64,000 nt of DNA from CAZJQT01 sp964548655 (GTDB taxonomy: Bacteria > Patescibacteriota > Saccharimonadia > Saccharimonadales > CAZJQT01), in the NCBI GenBank assembly GCA_964548655.1, contig CAZJQT010000002.1:28815-92814 (forward strand), written 5' to 3'. Under the pieces are notes generated by a model. That model did no database searches. It worked only from the letters and a program-made list of their open reading frames with translations, and was not told where the DNA came from. How positions within the stretch are numbered: the first letter of the stretch is position 1; each line of letters begins with the position of its first letter. Positions 59,422 through 64,000 of this stretch are shown piece by piece. A program made the position numbers and the translations under genes.

Positions 59422-60147
59422 TTATAAGAAACGAGTGACGATGAACATAAACACGGCACCGCTCACGGTTAGCGCAATCGTGCCATAAGATGACTTTTGG
59501 CTGTGAGCTTCGGGCAAAATCTCGCTGGCGCCAATATATAGCAAGAAGCCGGCAAAGAAGCCAAGATACACAATTAAGCCTCGATCAGAAATATGAAATA
59601 ACAGAGTCGACACTGCGCCCAGCACAGGTGCAATGGCATCGACCAAAAGCAACTTGAAAGCTTTGGCTTTATTGTTCTTATGCATCAACATCAAACTGAC
59701 AGTGTTAAGCCCATCTGAAAAATCATGAGCGATAACAGCTATAGCAACCGCGATACCTATTTTTGTACCGACTTGAAAACCTAGGCCGATACCAACACCG
59801 TCCAAGAAGCTGTGGCCAGACAGTGCCAAAGCCGAAGCCAGACCAACATGCGGATGACGGTGCTGACCATAATCTTCCTCTTGCGCGTGGTGCAGTAGAA
59901 TGCTCTTTTCGACAATATGAAACAACAAGAAACCAACAATTAAGGCCACCATTGGAACAACAGCGTCCACATGCTGTTCTTTCAATAGTTCAAAGATTTC
60001 TGGCAAGATATCAAAAGCCACCACACCCATAACTACACCAGCGGTATAGCCCAGTATACGATTGAGGCGATCTTTGTGCCTAAGAGCCGTAAGACCACCA
60101 GTGAGCGTAGAAAAAAAAGTGGAAATAGACAGGATTATCGGTAGCAT
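59422..60147 (-). CDS. ZIP-family divalent metal transporter
   Basis: 241 residues with about eight membrane segments. The two ZIP metal-site helices are visible: HSFLDGVGIGLGF in segment four and AHDFSDGLNTVSL in segment five. A histidine-rich loop (HHAQEEDYGQHRHPH) between them is a usual metal-sensing loop. ZIP proteins move zinc, iron or manganese into the cytoplasm. The gene diverges from a Fur-family regulator gene across a 107-base region with an inverted repeat, so metal-dependent control is expected. Confidence 0.9.
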   Translation of the reverse strand: MLPIILSISTFFSTLTGGLTALRHKDRLNRILGYTAGVVMGVVAFDILPEIFELLKEQHVDAVVPMVALIVGFLLFHIVEKSILLHHAQEEDYGQHRHPHVGLASALALSGHSFLDGVGIGLGFQVGTKIGIAVAIAVIAHDFSDGLNTVSLMLMHKNNKAKAFKLLLVDAIAPVLGAVSTLLFHISDRGLIVYLGFFAGFLLYIGASEILPEAHSQKSSYGTIALTVSGAVFMFIVTRFL

Positions 60148-60194
60148 CTTAATAACCTTTCACGTTATTTGATTTATTAGAAAGAATTACTTCT

Positions 60195-60246
60195 AGTTTA
60201 TTCTTCTTGTTTACTAAATTGCAAATTTTTCGCGATTTAGTATAAG
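60195..60246. promoter_or_regulatory. Divergent promoter region of the ZIP and Fur-family genes with inverted repeat
   Basis: TTGCAA (60219-60224) is self-complementary and can serve as -35 both ways: plus strand with TATAAG (60241-60246, spacer 16), minus strand with TAAACT (60195-60200, spacer 18). TACTAAAT (60212-60219) and ATTTAGTA (60235-60242) form a perfect eight-base inverted repeat with 15 bases between, covering both sites. This is a candidate operator for the Fur-family protein. Confidence 0.6.
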
Positions 60247-60254
60247 ATTGCAAT

Positions 60255-60674
60255 ATGGATCAGGAAACAAAGCTATTCACGATTACACTGAAGAACAAGG
60301 GACATTTTGTAACAAAGCCTCGAGTAGCACTCTTCAAGATACTACAGAGACGCACTTCACTGTCTGTTGGACAACTAATCAGAGGTCTCCCCCGCCAAGA
60401 CCAAGCAACGGTTTACCGTAATATCAAGTTATTTGAAAAATTGGGTATAATCCGACGTCTACAATTGGGCTGGCACTCCAAGTTGGAGCTAAGCGATAAA
60501 TTTCACCATCACCACCATCACATGACTTGTTCGAATTGCGGCAAAGTTTGGGCTCTCAAAGAAAACCCTGTTCTAGAAAAACAGATTAATGATATCGCCA
60601 AAAATAAGCGTTTCTTGCCCGCCGACCACCAGCTGGAGATCCGCGGCCTCTGCCAAGCCTGTCAAGTGCTCTAA
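60255..60674 (+). CDS. Fur-family metal-responsive repressor
   Basis: 139 residues. The winged helix (about 1-78, with QDQATVYRNIKLFEKLGII) is followed by a dimerisation domain with H84-H89 (six histidines in a row) directly before C92-S-N-C95, and C133-Q-A-C136 near the end; the two CxxC pairs make the structural zinc site of Fur/Zur/PerR. The subtype (Zur, Fur, Mur) cannot be fixed, but the neighbouring ZIP transporter favours Zur or another uptake repressor. TATAAG/TAAGAT before the ATG predicts a nearly leaderless mRNA. Confidence 0.9.
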   Translation: MDQETKLFTITLKNKGHFVTKPRVALFKILQRRTSLSVGQLIRGLPRQDQATVYRNIKLFEKLGIIRRLQLGWHSKLELSDKFHHHHHHMTCSNCGKVWALKENPVLEKQINDIAKNKRFLPADHQLEIRGLCQACQVL

Positions 60675-60681
60675 AAACATG

Positions 60682-60724
60682 GATCCCGAGAAAGACCCGG
60701 GATCTGCGGAAGCCTCACACTTCC
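60682..60724 (+). terminator. Tandem hairpins behind the Fur-family gene
   Basis: GATCCCG (60682-60688) pairs with CGGGATC (60698-60704), loop nine; GGAAG (60708-60712) pairs with CTTCC (60720-60724). They lie just behind the stop codon but no T tract follows, so intrinsic termination is uncertain. The rest of the gene-free stretch 60725-60793 shows nothing clear. Confidence 0.35.
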
Positions 60725-60793
60725 ACCTTTAGCTTATGCCCGAGAAACACCGAATGCAATACTGCTAAGTGTGATTTTGCGCACAGTTATGAA

Positions 60794-61093
60794 CTAGCCA
60801 ACATAACGACGAACCGGCGGATCAGCAGCCATAGCCACCGCTCCCAATATGGTCAATTGATTTTCATCGAAACCATGGGTGTGCTCACCAAAAATCTTAT
60901 AATCACCGCTGAGTCGATGACCATTTCGGGCTTCCCAACGCACTGCCATATATTGTCGCCTGTCGTGCCCTCGCACTACTTCAATTTCGTTGTGAACATC
61001 TATAACCTGCGCCCACTCAGCATCATGCTGAGAAGCAATTAACTTGTGTATATTAGCGTCTTCAAAAGCCTTGAGCTCTTCAGGGTTAATCAT
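60794..61093 (-). CDS. Orphan protein, 99 residues
   Basis: No family recognised. It is a soluble protein with a short helical start (NPEELKAFEDANIHKLIASQ) and a beta-rich rest (EIEVVRGHDRRQYMAVRWEA). Nine histidines or arginines cluster in the middle, but no clear metal motif is present. TATAAT about 35 bases upstream (61121-61126) is the likely -10. Confidence 0.55.
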   Translation of the reverse strand: MINPEELKAFEDANIHKLIASQHDAEWAQVIDVHNEIEVVRGHDRRQYMAVRWEARNGHRLSGDYKIFGEHTHGFDENQLTILGAVAMAADPPVRRYVG

Positions 61094-61148
61094 TGTTTGT
61101 GTTACTTATCTCCACCACCATTATAACGCTTACGTCAATGGATTGATA

Positions 61149-61802
61149 TCAACTGGTTGTTTTGACAGCGGCTGGTCTGGGTTTTAATTTGTGGTAATAA
61201 ATGTAACCAAGGCACAGAACCAAAACGACCCCATAAAAATACCAAACGCCTCTGAGCCAACCATGCTTGAGCTGAGTACCGAGCGTTAGGCTGTGCAGCA
61301 GAATACCGAGCATCGCAAAGTCAGGCAACATCTGGACGTAGTGCCACCAACTTTTGTCTTTAAACCAGCGGCGGAGTTCATAACTCATGAATACTAGCCA
61401 GCAAACCGTTGCCAACAGCCCTGCCCACTTCAGGCTGGGTTTTATGTAGTTATTAAGGTAACTGCCGGGTGGCCAGCCCAAGCCATCACGCATCAGCTGC
61501 CAACTTAACAGCCCGGGGTGTAGTGCAATTGCAACCAAAACAGCAAACCCGGTAACCTGAAAATAGGTCTTGGTAGCTGAGCTTTCCACCCCTGCTAGCT
61601 GCCGTGCCACGCTGATGACGTACTGTGTCCACATCAAGCTGAAAGCCAACAGACCAAAGACTGGGAAAAGGTCGTAGGTCGACATGTGGACTAGCTGCCA
61701 GTGGTTGTACTGCCCCCAAGCCGTTATGGCGATGCTCACGACCGTCAATACAAGACCCCAAGCGACCAGGTTAAGCCAGGCTGCTTTTTTGGCGGTATTC
61801 AT
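61149..61802 (-). CDS. Integral membrane protein, possibly ferric-reductase-like
   Basis: 217 residues with six hydrophobic segments and no signal peptide cleavage site. Histidines in or near segments (ALHPGLLSWQLM, GILLHSLTLG) are spaced as in ferric-reductase-like or cytochrome b561-type haem proteins, which suggests but does not prove haem binding. An extended -10 (TGG-TATGCT, 61812-61817) predicts a leader of about three bases. It is followed upstream in the same direction by a secreted orphan gene. Confidence 0.6.
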   Translation of the reverse strand: MNTAKKAAWLNLVAWGLVLTVVSIAITAWGQYNHWQLVHMSTYDLFPVFGLLAFSLMWTQYVISVARQLAGVESSATKTYFQVTGFAVLVAIALHPGLLSWQLMRDGLGWPPGSYLNNYIKPSLKWAGLLATVCWLVFMSYELRRWFKDKSWWHYVQMLPDFAMLGILLHSLTLGTQLKHGWLRGVWYFYGVVLVLCLGYIYYHKLKPRPAAVKTTS

Positions 61803-61822
61803 ATGTTTTTTAGCATACCACG

Positions 61823-62356
61823 TTAGGGTATGGCATTGGGTTGAGGCTGGTTAGCATCATTAATACAAAAAGATTCGATGGCTTTGCTGATCTTATATTT
61901 GGCCAACTGGCTGCACTTAGGCAAACCGCTGCTGCCCGGACGCGTTGATGCGTCAGAGGTGGCGAAATATTCATTAAGTGGAATCAGTTGCCATTTGCCT
62001 GACTGTTTTATGGCCATAATGTAACTGTTCAGCATCGACGAACAGCCGTAAGCAATTTTGGCAAATTGATCTTTTTCTACCTGGTAGACCGCCCATAAAC
62101 CTACACCCTTGGCCGTACCTGAACCTATATAACTCTTACAGTCTGCTTGTTTGAGTAGAAATGGCTTGAGCCCGTTTGGAAGTTTGACTGTGCTATCAGC
62201 CGCCCAGACTAAGTTACTAGGTTGGTTTCTGGCGCTAAGCCACGAGCTACCAAGAAAACCCACCAGTAAGCCGAGCATCAACAGGCCGGCCGGCAGTCTC
62301 AACTTCAATAGTTGTTTTTGATGCTTTTTTAGAAATGGTACTGATTTTTTTGCCAT
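61823..62356 (-). CDS. Membrane-anchored extracellular orphan protein, 177 residues
   Basis: No family recognised. A basic start (KKHQKQLLKLRL) precedes one hydrophobic segment (about 22-38), so the rest is likely outside the membrane. Four cysteines (CKSYIGSG, YGCSSM, KCSQL, FCIND) may form two disulfides. A 19-bp perfect palindrome (62367-62385) lies just before the gene, and element D beyond it. Confidence 0.6.
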   Translation of the reverse strand: MAKKSVPFLKKHQKQLLKLRLPAGLLMLGLLVGFLGSSWLSARNQPSNLVWAADSTVKLPNGLKPFLLKQADCKSYIGSGTAKGVGLWAVYQVEKDQFAKIAYGCSSMLNSYIMAIKQSGKWQLIPLNEYFATSDASTRPGSSGLPKCSQLAKYKISKAIESFCINDANQPQPNAIP

Positions 62357-62366
62357 CTTTAATACT

Positions 62367-62385
62367 TATGCTTAGTCTAAGCATA
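62367..62385. promoter_or_regulatory. 19-bp perfect palindrome upstream of the secreted orphan gene
   Basis: TATGCTTAG-t-CTAAGCATA, nine-base arms around one base, 11 bases before ATG 62356. Its halves contain TATGCT, a -10-like hexamer on both strands. It may be an operator or part of the adjacent element D. Confidence 0.45.
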
Positions 62386-62545
62386 CCACGCCTTTCACTC
62401 TTAGCCATTGATGACAGATCACATCTGACCGAGCGAAAACTTTCAATCCGAGAGAAGCATAACCGTAGTTATGATGAATGAGGAGTGGGAGTTTGCAGCC
62501 GGTCAGATGTGATCTGGAGCGGAGGAAAAGGGCGAAAGGCGTGGT
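62385..62545 (-). other. Non-coding structured element D, behind the small zincin gene
   Basis: In the gene-free stretch 62357-62564, ACCACGCCTTTC (62385-62396) pairs perfectly with GAAAGGCGTGGT (62534-62545), CAGATCACATCTGACCG (62415-62431) perfectly with its complement at 62500-62516, and CATAAC-cgta-GTTATG (62458-62473) forms the apical hairpin. The element ends 19 bases behind the stop codon of the zincin gene. Single-stranded parts between share motifs with elements A, B, C and E. Confidence 0.65.
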
Positions 62546-62564
62546 CAGCATACCTTTGTAAGAT

Positions 62565-62942
62565 CTATTTTGATTCGAGCTGGTGAATACGGTCGTGGTC
62601 AAGACCGTAGTAATGGGCAATTTCATGCCACAGGGTGTGCTTAACCTGTTTTTTAAGGCCCGCTAGGCTATCGACAGACTGTAAAATCGGATGTTTAAAG
62701 ATAGTAATTTTGTCAGGCAATACTAGATTGTAGTTGCTACCACGCTTGGTCAACGGGATGCCTTCATACAGACCAAACAGAGTCTGATTGCATGCTAGTC
62801 GCAGTTTTTCGCGCTGGGCAGGCGTGGGTTCATCGGCGTAAGTTATAGCAATGTTTTTGAGGTTCTTGATGTACTCCTGGGGGAGTTCGTCCATCGACTC
62901 GTTTATTAACTGCTCAAAATGGTCATCACTAATGTCAAACAT
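62565..62942 (-). CDS. Small zincin-like metallopeptidase
   Basis: 125 residues. H106-E-I-A-H110-Y-Y-G-L-D-H116 is a complete HExxHxxGxxH zinc site near the C-terminus, the layout of the short zincin family with Pfam name Zincin_1 (recalled from memory). There is no signal peptide, so it acts in the cytoplasm; no substrate is known for the family. It diverges from rarA. Element D follows its stop codon. Confidence 0.8.
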   Translation of the reverse strand: MFDISDDHFEQLINESMDELPQEYIKNLKNIAITYADEPTPAQREKLRLACNQTLFGLYEGIPLTKRGSNYNLVLPDKITIFKHPILQSVDSLAGLKKQVKHTLWHEIAHYYGLDHDRIHQLESK

Positions 62943-62973
62943 TACCAGCTGATTGTAGCAGACTAGGCTCAGC

Positions 62974-62979
62974 TATACT
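62974..62979 (+). promoter_or_regulatory. -10 box of leaderless rarA
   Basis: TATACT; the seventh base after it is the A of ATG 62986. ATTGTA lies 16 bases upstream as a weak -35. Confidence 0.6.
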
Positions 62980-62985
62980 GTTGGT

Positions 62986-64000
62986 ATGATCCCTTTAGCC
63001 GAACGCTCACGACCACAAAAACTAACCGACGTTGTTGGCCAAGAACATTTGCTTGGCAACGACCAGATTATTCATGAAATTATAGCCAGCAAAACACCGA
63101 CAAGCTTGATTCTGTGGGGGCCGCCGGGTAGTGGTAAGACAACCTTGGCACGGATTATAGCCAGTGAAACTGGTGCAGAATTTATAGAAATCAGTGCTGT
63201 CACGGCTGGTAAGGCCGATGTGGTTAAGGTTATTGATCTGGCTCAGCAGAATCAACGTTTGGGCCAACAAACTATTTTATTTGTCGACGAGATTCACCGT
63301 TTTAACAAAGCTCAGCAGGACGCTTTTTTGCCGCACGTGGAGCGTGGCACTATCACACTGATTGGTGCTACCACCGAGAATCCCAGCTTTGAAGTTATCA
63401 ATCCGTTGCTTTCCCGTTCTCGTGTATTAGTTTTGGAGTCTCTGTCTAAAGATGACCTAATCAAAATCATCAAAAAGACTGCAAAAAAGGAAAAGTTAAC
63501 CGCTAAACGCCTGCCAGCCAAAAGCATCGACCTGCTGGCCGAATTGTCAGGCGGTGATGCTAGAGTAGCCTTGGGCAATCTGGAGCTAGCCTTGCAGCTA
63601 ACTACTGGAGCGATCACGCCGGAGATTATCAAAACTGCTGCTCAAAAAAGAGCGCCAGGCTATGATAAAAAGGGTGAATACCACTACAACGTCATCAGTG
63701 CTTTTATCAAGTCAATGCGTGGCGGCGATGCCAATGCTACCCTTTATTACCTGGCCAGAATGCTGCAGGCCGGTGAAGACCCCAAGTTTGTCGCCCGCCG
63801 TATGGTTATATTCGCCTCAGAAGACGTCGGTATAGCCGCCAGTTCAGCTCTGAACCTGGCAGTCGCCACCTTCCAGGCTGTCGAGAGAATCGGCATGCCG
63901 GAATGCCAATACAATCTGTTCCACTGCGCTCTAGTTTTGGCCAAGTGTCAGAAATCACGAGTGGTGGCCAGTGCCATGAGCAAAGCTCAGCAAGCAGCCG
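62986..64000 (+). CDS. rarA: Replication-associated recombination protein RarA/MgsA (runs off the window end)
   Basis: The first 338 residues are present; the C-terminus lies beyond base 64000. RarA is a clamp-loader-like AAA ATPase that acts at stalled replication forks. MIPLAERSRPQKLTDVVGQ opens the protein, Walker A is GPPGSGKTTLA (about 45-55), Walker B FVDEIHRF, sensor 1 IGATTENPSF, and the tetramerisation region follows (APGYDKKGEYHYNVISAFIK, RRMVIFASEDVG). The ATG is fixed by the leaderless -10 spacing. Confidence 0.96.
   Translation, partial: MIPLAERSRPQKLTDVVGQEHLLGNDQIIHEIIASKTPTSLILWGPPGSGKTTLARIIASETGAEFIEISAVTAGKADVVKVIDLAQQNQRLGQQTILFVDEIHRFNKAQQDAFLPHVERGTITLIGATTENPSFEVINPLLSRSRVLVLESLSKDDLIKIIKKTAKKEKLTAKRLPAKSIDLLAELSGGDARVALGNLELALQLTTGAITPEIIKTAAQKRAPGYDKKGEYHYNVISAFIKSMRGGDANATLYYLARMLQAGEDPKFVARRMVIFASEDVGIAASSALNLAVATFQAVERIGMPECQYNLFHCALVLAKCQKSRVVASAMSKAQQAA

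Noticed and set aside
60504..60521. Hexahistidine codons as vector contamination
   Set aside because: The run is inside a normal Fur-family protein at the position of its usual His cluster, with native flanking sequence.
1..64000. Recoded UGA (glycine) as in Gracilibacteria or Absconditabacteria
   Set aside because: UGA ends several genes at ATGA overlaps, and full-length conserved proteins need no UGA read-through.

Overview
The window is a compact 64 kb bacterial chromosome segment. Genes are separated by a few bases or overlap by 1-11, mostly through ATGA or TAATG junctions. No rRNA, tRNA, insertion sequence or CRISPR array was seen, and no gene-free stretch exceeds about 220 bases. The gene set points to the Candidate Phyla Radiation (Patescibacteria), and most likely to Saccharibacteria. 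The pointers are a two-gene transketolase, a short malic enzyme, a large M1 aminopeptidase, a type IV pilus ATPase, a GatCAB operon with an extra membrane gene, a patchy pyrimidine pathway (pyrD and pyrC only) and many orphan proteins. UGA works as a stop codon (for example at the ATGA junctions of gatC-gatA and pheS-pheT), so the UGA-glycine code of Gracilibacteria and Absconditabacteria is excluded. The phylum is an inference.

Layout. 1-8.7 kb (minus): 5'-truncated-window radA, a membrane HExxH protein, CIRCE-controlled clpC, a 788-residue orphan, nusA and a small orphan. 8.7-16.7 kb: M1 aminopeptidase, the rnhB-yraN-nudix operon, rplS, malic enzyme and a cysteine-free PilB. 16.7-23.8 kb: a SpoU methyltransferase, a CAP-domain membrane protein, dnaE, three small envelope-type genes and an HD hydrolase. 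23.8-31.9 kb: gatC-gatA-(membrane gene)-gatB, an alpha/beta hydrolase, a lipoprotein metallopeptidase and uvrB. A stray second copy of the uvrB 3' end lies on the other side of the lipoprotein gene. 32-42.7 kb: a LOG-like gene, then the carbon block rpiB-rpe-tktN-tktC-transporter-fba-pfkB, gap, ppa and a phosphodiesterase. 42.7-49.8 kb: MarR, thioredoxin reductase, glutaredoxin and pheS-pheT-nudix-FKBP. 49.8-56.7 kb: an acidic orphan operon, pyrD, a TrmB-type regulator and pyrC. 56.7-64 kb: a GH63-like glucosidase, rmuC, a ZIP transporter facing a Fur-family regulator, membrane and secreted orphans, a small zincin and 3'-truncated rarA.

Central metabolism here is the lower glycolytic and non-oxidative pentose phosphate route (fba, gap, rpiB, rpe, split tkt, a PfkB kinase) plus malic enzyme. 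The rest is information processing (dnaE, uvrB, radA, rmuC, rarA, nusA, pheST, gatCAB) and stress and redox genes (clpC, trxB, grx).

Two window-wide patterns stand out. First, at least ten genes have a -10 hexamer whose predicted transcription start is exactly the first base of the start codon, and about a dozen more lie within four bases. Leaderless transcription therefore looks like a normal mode here. Second, five long non-coding stem structures (about 100-170 nt) sit directly behind stop codons, in the same orientation relative to the upstream gene, and share an internal hairpin with flanking motifs. Two of them (31.9 kb and 43.2 kb) fold on paper as three-way junctions. They do not match any RNA class I recognise.
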